In this document: positions 11,136 through 23,060 of the stretch, one piece after another | Position numbering within the stretch: the first letter of the stretch is position 1 | Layout: each line of letters starts with the position of its first letter | The notes under the pieces: model-generated | Database searches by the model: none | What the model was told of the DNA's origin: nothing | The model's input: the letters and a program-made list of their open reading frames with translations, nothing else | From: Sepioteuthis lessoniana | Lineage: Eukaryota; Mollusca; Cephalopoda; Myopsida; Loliginidae | Reading direction: 5' to 3' | Length of the DNA stretch: 64,000 nucleotides | Assembly (NCBI GenBank): GCA_963585895.1 | Contig: OY757939.1 | Location: 29,591,731 to 29,655,730 of the forward strand | Position numbers and translations under genes: made by a program

Positions 11136-12190
11136 TTGCCCAGGAACGGCCGCTGAGTTAAGCTGGAGCTGGTCTGCAGTTGGTGTTGGCTACTGCGCCG
11201 TCCTCTCGTAGTATCTGCCAGGAAGGTGTAGTGTGGAGACCAAAAGTTATCTCGGAAGACTTTCAAAGGTTAGCTCTTAGAAGAGCTGTTTGAGTGAGAT
11301 GGCAGCTATAATTGGTCTGGTTGGCTGTGCTGGGTCCGCAGCTGTGTGGATTCCACGTCTTCTGCTTCGGCTGGTGGTGAGGACGCAGAACCCACGTTCG
11401 GCAGCTTGGTTTGTTGGTGAGAACAAAGACTGCTGAAAGAGGAAACAGATAACTCTCCTCCGGGCTCTGGGAGCCCGGTTGCTGGATTGGTATTTGTCGT
11501 ACATCCCACAGACCGGACGAGAGTAGCACAAGGACTTCTTTAGGTGAATCCGGGCGCAGGGCTGTAGCCCAGACACGCGCGACGGCTTCAAAAATTCCTC
11601 AGGTTCCATCGGCATTCCCGTAAAAAGGGGCACTTCAGACGCCAGGCTATAAACTAGCCTCTCAAGGAGGGTTAGAGCAAAAAGGTTCTTGAGGCTCAAG
11701 GATGCCGGTCTTAGCGCGCCCGACATGAAATCCCGGCTTCCCGGAATCCATGTCACATGGCCTCGACTGACTGTCGCCGGAACCAGGACACACCCGACCA
11801 GTCCAGGAGCAAACGAACTGCTCGGACTGTCGTCTGCACTCCGCTGTCCCATCGGTCAACTGGCGACTGAATAAACTTGAACATTGATCATCCGGCCTCC
11901 GCAATCTGATGCGTCCGTCGCTCCGATCGTCTCCAGATACTTGACCATCTATGACCTGCACGGAGCACCAAGACTATCCTGATCTTCTAGACTCGCTATC
12001 ACCAAGAAGTCTACGCTTGTTTCGACTGCATCGACTTTCAATACAGTTGAGACTACACACACGCAATCTGGTATTTCAAATTTACTCTCTTGTCTTTTTC
12101 ATCCTTGCTTAGTTTATTGTTAGTCATATAATTCATAAACATTTGCAGGGTCGGCATACTTATTGGTCCCGCAATAAAACTTTCGCACTA
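11136..12190. other. Unclassified GC-richer block
   Basis: This stretch is less A/T-rich than its surroundings and contains overlapping minus-strand frames, the longest 191 codons (11277-11852). I do not recognise any domain: there are no reverse transcriptase, protease or transposase motifs, and the overlapping frames in all phases suggest base composition rather than coding. It ends with an ATAAA-rich stretch and CTTTCAATACAGTTGAG-like sequence. It may be the LTR or untranslated part of an unknown retroelement. From 12191 to 12880 is AT-rich sequence with nothing recognised. Confidence 0.35.
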
Positions 12191-12880
12191 GAATCACCAA
12201 ATCAAGTCAATCACTGTAAGCATATTTAACCTTATACCATATTTATATAATTGTGAGGGAGAAGAGGATGCTTAAGAAATTTATTTACAAAAATATACCT
12301 ATTTACAAAAATAGATTTCCCCAACGAAATGAAACAAAAGGGTTATAAAATATACACTCAAAAAGAATGTAAGTTTGAATTTGGGTCACCCCTCACGGAC
12401 TAAAATGGCAGAAAAGTTAGTTCCTCGGTCGAAAAACAGTTTCAGAAAAAAATTACTCCCTCGAATATCCGAAAAACTAGAGTTTCTGTCATTTAACAAG
12501 ACATAATAGAGGAAAAAAATTTTTCCAAAACCCAAAATTCTTCTTAGCCTGTATTTTCCGAAAAGAATTCGAAAGTTAGTATATCTCACGCGACACTAAC
12601 ATTCATCTACTTTTTGCCCAAATCCAAAGAAGAGAGTATTTGTTTGCAGGATTTTAATTTTGATTTGGTGCTTCCTTCAGTCGTATCGTCCAAATCACGA
12701 CTAATGTCGAGTAAGCCGAGAAACACATAATGTTCAGCGACTACATTGCTACACACAGAACTGGCTTCCTGGACAAAAAAAACTTAACATTCAGTACGCG
12801 AACCATGTAGCCTTCAACGGCCGTACGACCTATGAAGCTGAGACGCAAAGAATGATGTGGCGTCTCAACGTTCGGTACTC

Positions 12881-14190
12881 TTAAGCTACCTTCGGACAGG
12901 TGAAGGTGAAATCTCGGCGCACCAAAGGGACCCGTTTGCCCCAGACGAACTGAAACAGGACCCTTTCAAGATTAACTAGAAATGTGCATAGGAGAGAAAG
13001 TAATGAAAGACGGTAAAGGACCGGGGGGTAAATATGCGAGCCACACACCTTAGCCCTGCCCTTTGAAGAGAGCCTCCTTCGTAACCAGAAGACGGTAGTG
13101 GCTACGACCTTTTCCAGTACCTCCGACCAATTTTTCTCCAGCTGGATATCGGGATCGAACGAGACACCGAGTATCTTGAACGGGCCATCCATCCAACTGA
13201 AGAGGCCTTAAAGGGCGCAGCCCTTCCACGAGCCCAACCGCAAACCTACCGACTTTGCGAGGTTCATTTTAGCTCTCGTCACAACCTCATACCTTCCGAT
13301 TTCTTAACTGGCCTCATCCACCTCGGCACAGCTCGTCACAAGCACGTTAACATCGTCAGCGTAAACGGTGTACACAGCCATCATGGTAGCATCAGGTAAC
13401 GTGTGGGTGCGTAGGACTGGGCTTGCCCTCAGCTTGCGCAGAACGTAAAGCATGGCGAGAGCGGACAACCTTGACAAATCGATCGAAAAAAGTGAAGGGC
13501 TTCGAATTTACCCTGTTTATCTCCACCATCACTTCGGGAGACGCAAAAAGAAAGCGAATTAAACTGCGAAAGTGGGACCGAAACCGGCAGCAGACGAAAT
13601 AGCCTCTAGAAAACTGTGGTCAAGCCTATGGAAAGTCTTGGAGTGATCTAAATTGATCATCAGCACAGCATTACCGCCGACTTTTTCTATGATCGTGCGA
13701 ATCAAATGAAAGCTGTCCTGTTCAGAGCCGATTAGACGAGGCAGAAGAGACTGCAAGCGGTCTGCCAAGATCTTCGTTAAAATCTTTAAGTCAGTTTTCA
13801 ACATCTTTTAAGGGCGAAAATTACTAAAACCGTCCTTGCCATGCTTGCCCTGGCACATGAACTTCACTACAGCTCTGGTGAAGCGTTGCAGGATCGCCCC
13901 CTGCCTCATCCAGTTATTATAGACAGTCGCCAGCAAGGAAACGAATATGTGCGAAAGCCTCAGGTACACTTCGTAGTGGAAACCATCGATTCCAGGCGTC
14001 TTGTTCATTCCGACAGTTTTCAGTGTCTGCTTCACACTCAGCTGCTTTTGTCGCCTCGAGCCGACAAAAGTCGGCAAGATAGGCGTCGAATTGAGCAGAA
14101 GTCAGTGCGAGCTCCCTGGTGAAGAGTTTCTGAAAGTTGCCACGAAACTTCCAACAAATGCCTTCGTTCGATGTGAAGTACGTCATTGTT
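12881..14190 (-). pseudogene. Non-LTR retrotransposon (LINE) reverse transcriptase relic
   Basis: Read from right to left on the minus strand. An RT N-terminal region has KTPGIDGFHYEVYLRLSHIF (13808-14077). A fingers/palm segment has KILTKILADRLQSLLPRLIG and AVLMINLD (13559-13804). An intact YADD active-site box lies at 13352-13363. A post-RT segment has KILGVSF, WSEVLEKVV and ERVLFQFVWGKRVPLVRR (12881-13192). The order is that of a LINE open reading frame. Frameshifts and stops occur between blocks, so it is dead. Its 3' end beyond 12881 and any endonuclease beyond 14190 are not recognised. The local base composition is less A/T-rich than the surroundings, consistent with a diverged coding relic. 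Confidence 0.85.
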
Positions 14191-14420
14191 CTTCGAAGAA
14201 AGAACGCAAATTTTCAACCGTAACAAATCAAAGCTTATTTAAAAACGCGACCAATGAAGAGATTGGAAAGTTTCCATGGTAAGAGAACAAACTATGAAAT
14301 TTTCTTGATTTATAAACAAAGGTACGCAATGAAAAAATTCTAGAAGCGTTTCAATATAAAAATCTAATTGTTTTAAATTAAGCATTCTTATTTTTACTTT
14401 TGAAATAATTTTTGTAAAAA

Positions 14421-14421
<1 letters not shown>

Positions 14422-14465
<44 letters not shown>
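14422..14465. repeat. (TA)n microsatellite abutting mariner copy 3
   Basis: Pure TA run ending at the mariner terminal inverted repeat. Confidence 0.95.
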
Positions 14466-15356
<891 letters not shown>

Positions 15357-15379
15357 TACGTATATGTGTATATATATAC

Positions 15380-15510
15380 CAACCCCTTTGCATAAGAAGG
15401 ATGTGACACAAATTGAATACTGTTTTTCTTCTCCTAGACCAAAACTAAAGAGTTCAGTCTGTCGTATTATTTACTCATTCCTGGAAGGAGAGGAGCTGGA
15501 TTGTAATGCT
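15380..15510 (+). repeat. Dispersed repeat R, copy 1
   Basis: Starts CCAACCCCTTTGCATAAG and contains AGGATGTGACACAAATT, then TTTACTCATTCCTGGAAGGA. Related to 17222-17400 and, inverted, 26405-26445. From 15511 to 15689 I see nothing recognisable. Confidence 0.6.
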
Positions 15511-15689
15511 TAAGATACTTTAGATGAGTCCACACTCTCCAAGAGCCAATATTATCATTAATATATCTGTGATATACTAACACTGAATAGAGAGAAGGAA
15601 AGACAAAATAACCTCATTTTCACATACAAGAATATTTCATATTTGATAAATACAATATTAAAAGAAAGAAGACATAAATATGTCTCCAC

Positions 15690-16259
15690 TGTGACGGTGC
15701 ATAAATATTTATCCCAGGACGTTTATTTTATGCACGTGTGACGTCGGGGCAGTTGACACTTGACACTTGACCCCTCGCAAAATAAGTCCGAGTTAAGGTT
15801 CTTTTTTCGGGCATATGGTAACTGACAGATAATGTGGGGGTTAATTTGGGGCTAGCCTGACCGCTGCTGGCAAGGGGGTTTCCAAATTTCACGTTACACA
15901 CCAAGCCACTTCGTTTTCCTACCCCCTCGGATAACGGAAAATATGGACTTCTAGGTTAAGATAAAAAGTATTATTCACTGTAGTCAGCAATTCCAATTTC
16001 CCGTGTAATGTTTTTAAAGGCGAATAAGACATGTAGCGAGAATAAATTGAAGCGAATAAAGCTGAAAAAAATAAGTGTGCAAAAGAAGGCAACTCGATAG
16101 GTAAACAACACAACGAATAAATTTCGACATGAGGTGACATTTAAAATATAACAAAATTTTAATACGTGTGGATCAAACAAATACTTATGAGGTTTAAGCA
16201 ACAGTTCCTTTCTTTTCTTTTAAGGTGCCGGCGATATTAAACCAGCAGACAGCCTTAAA

Positions 16260-16310
<51 letters not shown>

Positions 16311-17017
16311 TCTCTCTTTCTTCTTTCTTTCTTGACTTTTAAAACTTGAAAAGGTAGTTAAGTCCATTCGTTCGTTTACAGTTTATGAAACGAATCTCTT
16401 CAGTCTATTTCTTTCCCTTTCTGAATACATATAAGTTCCAATATTTGGGAAGGTTTGGAGGAAAAACAATTTAAGATGTACTTATCTTTTTTTCGGGGAG
16501 TTCATTTCCTAGATTCCCTTCTTTTACGGGCGAGCGGAGTTCTGTAGAATTTGGCAGGAAGGCACCTGTTATCTTCTGTCCAAGATTCTTTCCGCTCTTC
16601 CCCGGAGTTTCAGTGACAGTTTCAACACATCTTGTCACGCCGACTGCCGTCCCAGAACTTCCATCCTTTTCGCGGGCGAGACCCGGGAGTTTTTGGCATC
16701 AGATCAGCACGTCCTTTCACAGCGACCTCGGTCCTAAAAACTAAATTCCTTATCCCTATTTCCCCTGACGAAAAGGGTACTACTACCGGTGCTAAGGCTT
16801 CGGCCAATCATCTGGCTCCTTCCTCCTCCACCACCTCATTTTGTCACGCTACTCAATGACCTACATTCCTTCTCCGTCCACCCGGTTATGGAGTGCAGGT
16901 AGTTTGACCTTATCCTGGCAGCCCTTAGCAGTCAGTCGTTGTGCTTGTTAGTAAAACCCAGAAGGGGAAGGGAAATTAAATCTTACTTCTCCCCACTCAG
17001 TGGCATACTTCGTCACA
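15690..17017 (+). mobile_element. Solo LTR, family S copy 1
   Basis: Begins TGTGACGG and ends CGTCACA, so it has TG...CA ends and a 7-base inverted terminus. It is flanked by the 4-bp direct repeat CCAC (15686-15689 and 17018-17021), a target duplication typical of Ty3/gypsy-type integration. A second copy is at 24749-25821, with matching landmarks such as TGACCGCTGCTGGCAAGGGG. No internal coding region remains, so this is best read as a solo LTR left by recombination. It includes a (CT)n tract at 16266-16304 and a polypyrimidine region. The short frames inside it are not genes. Confidence 0.7.
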
Positions 17018-17084
17018 CCACAAATAAAATTTTACACATGATCAAGCAGTATAGCAGAGAGTACAAAATAGAAAAAATGCTTGT

Positions 17085-17155
17085 TTGGTTTGGTTTGGTT
17101 TGGTTTCTTTGTTAAATGGCTTACCAACCTTCATGGATTATTAAACGCCAAAGCA
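17085..17155 (+). repeat. SINE-tail-like repeat
   Basis: TTTGGTTTGGTTTGGTTTC followed by a CTTACCAACCTTCATGGATT-like stretch, the reverse complement of the SINE tail at 17690-17745. Confidence 0.55.
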
Positions 17156-17221
17156 ATGATACTGTTTAACTCATATCTGGCGTGGGGAAATACCTTTCCT
17201 ATTAGTCTGAAACTGTGCGTA

Positions 17222-17400
17222 TTTACCTAACTCTCCGTGCGAGCAGGATGTGACACAAATTCAACTTTTTAAGCGGAGTTTTACAGCTTTGAATTCGGAG
17301 TTTTCCTTCTCCCAGACTGGTTGTAACATCAAGGTTTAAAAGCCCAGTCTGCACAATTATTTACTCATAGCTAGTGGAAGAAGAGTTGGATTCATACCAT
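17222..17400 (+). repeat. Dispersed repeat R, copy 2
   Basis: Shares GCAGGATGTGACACAAATTC and ATTATTTACTCATAGCTAG-like sequence with 15380-15510. Confidence 0.6.
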
Positions 17401-17449
17401 TCCCGAGCAATGGGATAATTAGCTCTATGGGAACTGTGAACTGTTTCGT

Positions 17450-17511
17450 TCAGGATTTGAACTCGGGTTTCCACATCCATTTCCTGATTATGATAACGAT
17501 TAAACCAGGAG
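17450..17511 (-). mobile_element. tRNA-like SINE head (minus)
   Basis: On the minus strand, GTTCAAATC (17454-17462) is an exact polymerase III box B. A TGGTTTAATCG-like box A lies about 40 bases upstream. It lies head to head with the next SINE. Confidence 0.55.
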
Positions 17512-17745
17512 TGTCCTCGTAGTGTAATGGTTAAAGCCCTGCGCTGCGGAATCGTAGTAAGCGAGTTCGAACTCCAGTCACACTTATTATGTTTACTTTC
17601 GGACAAATACTCTTGGGAAAGGCATGAACCCCTTATCCTTCTAGCTATGGGTTAAATAGTACCACTGCTGTTCTTCTAGTAAAGCTTGGCTTTAAATAAC
17701 CTAAGAAGGTTGATATGCCATTAAAACAAAGAAACCGAACGAGGA
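17512..17745 (+). mobile_element. tRNA-derived SINE, second family
   Basis: TAGTGTAATGG (17520-17530) matches the box A consensus exactly. GTTCGAACT (17565-17573) matches box B except for the last base. A body with CTTGGGAAAGGCATGAACCC follows, then a tail GGCTTTAAATAACCTAAGAA ... AAACAAAGAAACCG. The structure is tRNA head, unrelated body and short tail, as in animal tRNA-SINEs. It is not an intact tRNA, because the acceptor arms do not close. From 17746 to 18194 I see nothing recognised except a short (GT)n at 17746-17762. Confidence 0.65.
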
Positions 17746-18194
17746 GTGTGTGTGTGTGTGTGGTTGAATGTGGCGATTGAGAGGCACTTGAAAATAAAGC
17801 TACGTACCTATTTCCATAGAAACTAGATCCAGGGAGGCGAATAACGGTTTTAGGTAGAGCTACTTTTCAGCAATAAAACACTGTCGTTTCAAATGGTCAT
17901 GATCATTAGGCATGCATTTTTGCCAGCAATCAGTCAGAACCTGTTTGTCATCCTCATAAAAATTTGCTGCTTCTTACTGCTGCGGTATTCTCAGGGAATT
18001 GTTCTCCTCGTAGTCCTTCTTTTATCAGTCTAATTTGTGATGTTTACTGATCGACACATTCTTCATTTTGGTTTTCAGGGGATCACCTGGTATTCGCGCC
18101 TGGTGGTTTGTTTGGTTCCAGAGGGCCTTTACCCCCTGGCAGCACCTATCCCTTTGTCTAAAAGGGGCAGGGATGCGTTAATTGCTCGGCATCT

Positions 18195-18780
18195 TAGGTG
18201 CCCTTTAAAGTTTGGTTGGGTTTGGTTTTATAGCATATCAACCATTGTTGTTTATTTAATGCCAAATCCTGTTTTTACATATAAATTAAATATATGATTT
18301 GTAAATTCATTTTCTAGCTACTCACACTTAATTGATCAAACAGTTCTATTCCTAACTATTCAATTAAGCATAAGTCAACAAAGTTAAATGGTTCCAAATG
18401 TTGCTATGTATAACTAACAACTCAATTAAGCATCAATAATTTGTTTACACACAGTTAAATAATCAAACAGTTCTGTTTCTAACAATTCAATTTAGTATAA
18501 GTCATTCGTTTGCACTCAGTTTAAACGTCAAACACTTCTGTTTAATCCATTGATAGCACCCTGTCCGAGTCAGAGTGGAACTGGGAGCGATGGAAATGAA
18601 GGGGTACTCCGCATTCTCCAAAACTCCAGCATTATTGGAGCCTCGCCAACAGAATGTTTAGTGACATATCCAGAACACTCTTTGGAAGGGTCTTACCCCA
18701 AAGCAGAGTTACAGTTATTGTACAACCCCAGCTGAATGAGCTGACTCCTGAAGGGTAATCCTGAGGAGCTCAACTATTTT
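18195..18780 (+). mobile_element. Composite repeat element, plus copy
   Basis: The head (18200-18300) has TTTGGTTTTATAGCATATCA and ATTTAATGCCAAATCCTG. Next come three ~72-bp repeats (18340-18540), then the tail (18545-18730) with GAGTCAGAGTGGAACTGGGA and GTACTCCGCATTCTCCAAAA. The order matches the minus-strand copy at 6440-7265 with fewer internal repeats, so repeat number varies between copies. Confidence 0.6.
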
Positions 18781-18899
18781 TGTAAACAATTACGCATGAG
18801 TCCCGATCCGTGCATGCCTCCCTCTAGAAAATGAATTCTAGTCAATTCTGACTCGGTCAGAAGTCAGAAAATCCATTTCATGGGTTGACTGCTGTTTTA

Positions 18900-19300
18900 A
18901 ATGCAAATTGTCACTTTCATTGTGGCGTCATCCGTACTTCTCCAGCTGTGACCTGCGTGTCTTCTTAGTTTTATATGGATGGTTTATAAGATGGGAGGCA
19001 GATGCTGTTTTGTGGCGCACTGCTTTCAGGATTTGTTAAAAACAGCACATAGCATACTTGTGTAGTTCCTGTCTAACCTTTTCTCCACGTGTTTCGTTAG
19101 ACTAGGTAGTGTATCTATACAATAGTACTGATACAGCCACAGCCTGGAAGAAATCCAGTTTTTCTTTTATCAGAGAGATCGAATTTCCTGTCAATAGCAG
19201 TACACGCCTTCCTTAAGTGAATGTTGACATCGTTTTCAGTAGATGAGATATTGCTGCCATGAACTGGTCTACTAGTTACTTGAAGTGAAGATGGCCCCAT
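18900..19300 (-). pseudogene. RTE-type LINE 3' fragment
   Basis: On the minus strand it has a region with GSNISSTENDVNIHLRKACT (19115-19300), a KFDLSDKRKTGF-type block and, in shifted frames, EKRLDRNYTSMLCAVFNKS and HAGHSWRS. I recognise this order from the end of RTE-like LINE proteins, just after the reverse transcriptase. A related but distinct fragment is at 25965-26395. In-frame stops show it is dead and 5'-truncated. Confidence 0.65.
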
Positions 19301-19449
19301 CTGTAACTAGGTGCACATATTTAGGTGCAACAATGCATATGCTTGTAGATGCGAGCGTATTGATATGAATATGTATGTGAATAGACATAGCATATATGTA
19401 TGTATATGCATGTAGGTACGAGCGTATGTGTATTGGTCTATATGGGTTA

Positions 19450-19620
19450 TATGGTTTGGTTTGGTTTTATGGCATATCAACCACCGTGGTATATTTAATA
19501 CCAAATTTTTTATACATATATATTGAATTTGTATGATTTGGTTTTGTTTGGTTTGGTTTTATGGCATATCAACCATTGTAGGTTATTTAATGCCAAATCC
19601 TCTTTATACATATTTTTTTT
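19450..19620 (+). repeat. Two tandem SINE-tail/head modules
   Basis: Two copies (about 19450-19515 and 19545-19612) of TTTGGTTTTATGGCATATCA followed by ATTTAATRCCAAATY. They are the best preserved of at least seven copies in the window. Confidence 0.7.
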
Positions 19621-19621
19621 A

Positions 19622-19942
19622 TCATACAACGTCTGAAAGCACGTGCGATACCCTAGCCTCATCAGCCGCCAACCAGGGTGATAACACAGTTTCGGTAGCT
19701 CAAGGCGGTACTGCCACTTCTGGCGCTACCGAGTAGCTTTTGCCACCGCATAGGGTATTTAAAAGAAATATATATCTATGTATACACAAGATCAACTAAA
19801 AGCGCACATTACAATGGACGTTCGTTCATCTTCATTTTGGTGCAGTTTATGATTTAAAAAAGCGTTTACTTACGGCCGTTAGATGTCATAGCAACCGTTT
19901 CTTGATTTTGCGTAATTATACGAGAAAGGTGGCTCCGCGTGT
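19622..19942 (+). repeat. ~310-bp direct repeat, copy 1
   Basis: From CATACAACGTCTGAAAGCAC to GAAAGGTGGCTCCGCGTGT. About 95% alike to 20578-20882, which has a short deletion after the CTACCGAG..AGCTTTT stretch. The internal GGCGGTACTGCCACTTCTGG region is C/G-rich. No TG...CA ends are evident. Confidence 0.85.
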
Positions 19943-20577
19943 TTGAAATCCTTTCTATAACCGTTATCTATTCGGTTTGTTTTCTATCATTTATGCGTTA
20001 CTTCCCAAAAGCACTCGAGACAAACGTCATATATAATTCCGCTAAAAGATTTTATTTGTTGATCAATGGGCCCTCAAGATGGGTGGTGAGTAAAAAGAAA
20101 GCTCCTGGTCTAAGTTTGTCCAGGTAGCTATCTGATTACCCTTGGGCCACTAAATTCTTGGCTTGCAAAAAAATGTCTCCAGGACACTGATGGTCAGCAA
20201 TGGGCTCGTGAATACTGTGGGGGTAAACCTGATTCATAGACCCATCAATCGATTTACATTTTCCGGCAGGAGAATTACGTTCTTCGCACCAGCGCGCCTT
20301 GTGGATTCGTGATCCTCGTAAGCTGTTGAATTTTCTGCCGGAATCACACGTTGTAGCCGGGTACATATCCAGATCGTTACCGTATGAGCAAGTAAGATGG
20401 GTGATATATTCTCCCTCCCCGCTACAGACACCCTGAGGGAATTTTTCTTTCATTGTATTATCCATATTTGTTAAAATTCCTGTCTTTCCAGGATGTCACT
20501 CCAACTTTCTGAAGAGTCACTTTGTCTTTCCAAAGAGTCATCTTGCTTTCCAGAGAGTCTTAGTGTTCAAATTTTCA
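19943..20577 (-). other. Segment between direct repeats, with a 109-codon minus frame
   Basis: The minus-strand frame 20136-20465 contains CDSGRKFNSLRGSRIHKARW, which resembles a C2H2 zinc-finger arrangement of the type found at the N terminus of some LINE proteins. I do not recognise the family with confidence, and no start context or partner domain supports a real gene. Near 20480-20560 are three imperfect ~30-bp repeats around TTTCCAAAGAGTCA. Confidence 0.35.
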
Positions 20578-20882
20578 TCATACAACGTGTGAAAGCACGT
20601 GCGATACCCTAACCTCATCAGCCGCCAACCAGGGTGATAACACAGTTTCAGTAGCTCAAGGCGGTACTGCCACTCCTGGCGCTACCGAGCAGCTTTTTTA
20701 AAAGAAATATATATCTATGTATACACAAGATCAACTAAAAGCGGACATTACATTGGACGTTCGTTCATCTTCATTTTGGTGCAGTTTGTGATTTAAAAAA
20801 CGTTTACTTACGGCCGTTAGATGTCATAGCAACCGTTTCTTGATTTTGCGTAATTACACGAGAAAGGTGGCTCCGCGTGTAT
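20578..20882 (+). repeat. ~310-bp direct repeat, copy 2
   Basis: Same orientation as 19622-19942, starting CATACAACGTGTGAAAGCAC and ending GGTGGCTCCGCGTGT. Substitutions are few, implying a fairly recent duplication or an element flanked by long direct repeats. Confidence 0.85.
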
Positions 20883-20929
20883 AACATTCGTGTTGAATAT
20901 ATATTGGATATATATAAACATATTTTGTT

Positions 20930-21110
20930 GATAACATTTTTAAACAAGGCTGAGTATTTTTTGCACACAGGTAAATCGTTTCAAATATTTCTATCAAACA
21001 TGAATAATTCTATTTATTACAGACAATGAAGTGGTTAAAACACTAATAATTCTATTCAACATAACTCTTTTGTTTGCACACAGTTAAATGGTTACTTTCT
21101 TAATGTCCAT
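20930..21110 (+). repeat. ~72-bp tandem repeat fragment
   Basis: Contains TTTGTTTGCACACAGTTAAA and AATAATTCTATT-like units of the same family as 18340-18540. From 21111 to 21430 I see nothing recognised. Confidence 0.6.
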
Positions 21111-21429
21111 AATAAACAGAATCTTCAGCACTAGAATAGTCAGAGGTCAATCGACAAGGATATCCTTTTTTTTAGGTACTTTGTTTCTTGGAGATCCATG
21201 CTGAGACAAGGTTTTCTTTTCCTGAAGTTGGGACTCTTTATATTCTAGGGAACCATCAGAAGTAAAACATACGTAGGGCAAGCCAGAGCGGAGATGGTGG
21301 GGTTGGCCATTGCCACCTCTCACGTTCACCGTTCACTAGTTAGTCACAAGAAGAGTCAAATTCAGTAACAGTTCGAGTCTAGGATCTATTTACTTCGGAG
21401 TGGCAACATGAGACCTCTTTGCCAGACTT

Positions 21430-22175
21430 AGCAAAACTTGTACTGATCAATGATGATCTTGTTCAGAGCTTAGATGGGTAACTACTTATTAACAACACAT
21501 ACTTTAAGCAGCCAAAGGCCAATGTGTCTCATCAAGCAAAGTTTACTTTTAAAGGCTTCTCTTTCTTTGTAGTGTTATTGCAAACCAATCTCTTAAATCA
21601 ATTAGGTGTCCCATACTTTCGGTTTTATGAAAATCTAAGCTGACTTACAATCAAATCACACTAAAAGCACCAGTTTTGTGAAGTTGAACAATGATGAGCT
21701 TGTTCAGTACTTAGATTGGTAATCACATTGAAATAGTAGGTACTATAAGCATCTTAAGGCCCTTGTACCAGACCAAGTAAAGCTTAGCAAATTATAAGAA
21801 TATACAGATCACTGAAGTTAAGCAATGAAGAATATGTTTAGTTGTGAGATGGGTGACTACTTAAGAACAGCAAGCACTGTAAGCAATCTAAAGCCTGCTT
21901 GCCAGACAAAGTAAAGCTTAGCCACTAATGGTAATAAACTAACAGAGTTAAGCACTGATGAGCATTTTCAGTACGTAGACGGGTAACCACTTAAGCAACA
22001 ACAGCTGAGACTGGTGTGCCATATCTAAGCAAAGCTTATTGAATAACAATAATAAAGTACTGATCACTGAATTTAAGAAATGATGAACATGTCCAGAACT
22101 TAGAAGGGTGACCACCTAATAACAGCAAGAATTATTGTAAGCAAACTGAGGCCTGTGCACCAGACTAAATTTAAT
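21430..22175 (+). repeat. Degenerate tandem array resembling 5S rRNA
   Basis: About five to six units with a ~125-134-bp period, near the 120-bp length of 5S rRNA. Each keeps parts of the 5S internal promoter: an A-box-like GAAGTTAAGCAATGA (21814-21828, with variants near 21680, 21943 and 22068), a TTCAGTACTTAGA-like stretch, a C-box-like GAGATGGGTGACTACTTAAG (21846-21865; 22101-22120 GAAGGGTGACCACCTAAT), and a GCACTGTAAGC end matching the GTGCTGTAGGC 3' end of 5S RNA. All units are diverged, so they are pseudogenes or a 5S-derived repeat rather than working 5S genes. The unit at about 21545-21660 is the most eroded. Confidence 0.6.
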
Positions 22176-22329
22176 GAAAAGTAGTTGGGCATTTTTGTAG
22201 AGGCTTGTGGCGGTTGCATGACCCCCAAGTCAGACACCAGTTGGTATGACAGAAACTTTTAATGGGTGTTGGAAGGTTCGTACATTATTCTGTTTCGGCA
22301 TGAAAATCTGTTGTTTGAATGATATCACA

Positions 22330-22361
22330 TGTTGAGAGAGAGAGAGAGAGAGAGAGAGAGT
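22330..22361. repeat. (GA)n microsatellite
   Basis: Pure GA run of about 30 bases. Confidence 0.9.
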
Positions 22362-22504
22362 ATCAGGCGAGCTTGGCATCTCACAGTCCAGTGTGATTGA
22401 TCCCCTTCCTGACCTCGGCAAAAACATTTGGTTCTGTTTCACATGACTAAAATATTGCAAAACTTCTGACACCCGAGTAACAACTATTGAGCAAATTCAT
22501 TATC

Positions 22505-22680
22505 CCATTATATGTGGGAGAGGTAGCTACTCATTTTCCTGGATTGCTCCATTTTATCCTTGATCTGTACTTTATAAAGTGGCATCAAGCACTATTTTTT
22601 TGAGTCTTTGGTATATCTCAATCTAGGATTGAATCCCAGTCTTCTGGGTCATTGGCAAACACTCTTCCCACTAGATCAGT
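22505..22680 (-). mobile_element. tRNA-derived SINE, copy 3 (partial)
   Basis: Inverted copy of the 9091-9342 family with CTGGATTGCTCCATTTTATC, TTTTTTGAGTCTTTGGTATA and TCTTCTGGGTCATTGGC. It has a small extra insertion near TCTCAATCTAGGAT. Confidence 0.65.
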
Positions 22681-22682
22681 AG

Positions 22683-22683
<1 letters not shown>

Positions 22684-22721
<38 letters not shown>
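22684..22721. repeat. (TA)n microsatellite
   Basis: Pure TA run immediately after the SINE head. Confidence 0.95.
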
Positions 22722-22724
<3 letters not shown>

Positions 22725-23013
22725 TTGTTTTTGGATTTTTTCTCATATTGGGGATCATTTCCTTTTTTTTAATTGCAGCTAAGTTACAGGGGAACAGTAA
22801 CAGCAAACAAATGTCCAATGTTATTGTATATCAGGCAGGTGCATTTCTTTAAAACGATAAAATGAAATTTATAATTCTTTTAATTTCTGTATTTTATTTT
22901 CAGTTCCCGGCTTTCACAGACACAATAAATCTAGTGTTAAAAGAAATAGTAACAATAATATTGATAATACGAAGAAGGAAATAATAATGCCAATTCTACT
23001 AATACATGCTGGT

Positions 23014-23014
23014 A

Positions 23015-23060
<46 letters not shown>
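23014..23060. repeat. (TAA)n microsatellite
   Basis: Pure trinucleotide run of about 47 bases. The region 22722-23013 holds nothing recognised. Confidence 0.95.

Noticed and set aside
11277..11852. 191-codon minus-strand frame in GC-richer block
   Set aside because: Several overlapping frames are open in all phases and none has a recognisable motif, so base composition explains it better than a gene.
17512..17590. Functional tRNA gene
   Set aside because: Box A and box B are good, but acceptor stem pairing fails and it continues into a SINE body.
21430..22175. Functional 5S rRNA genes
   Set aside because: All units are too diverged, internal control regions are incomplete and no T-run terminators with conserved spacing are seen.
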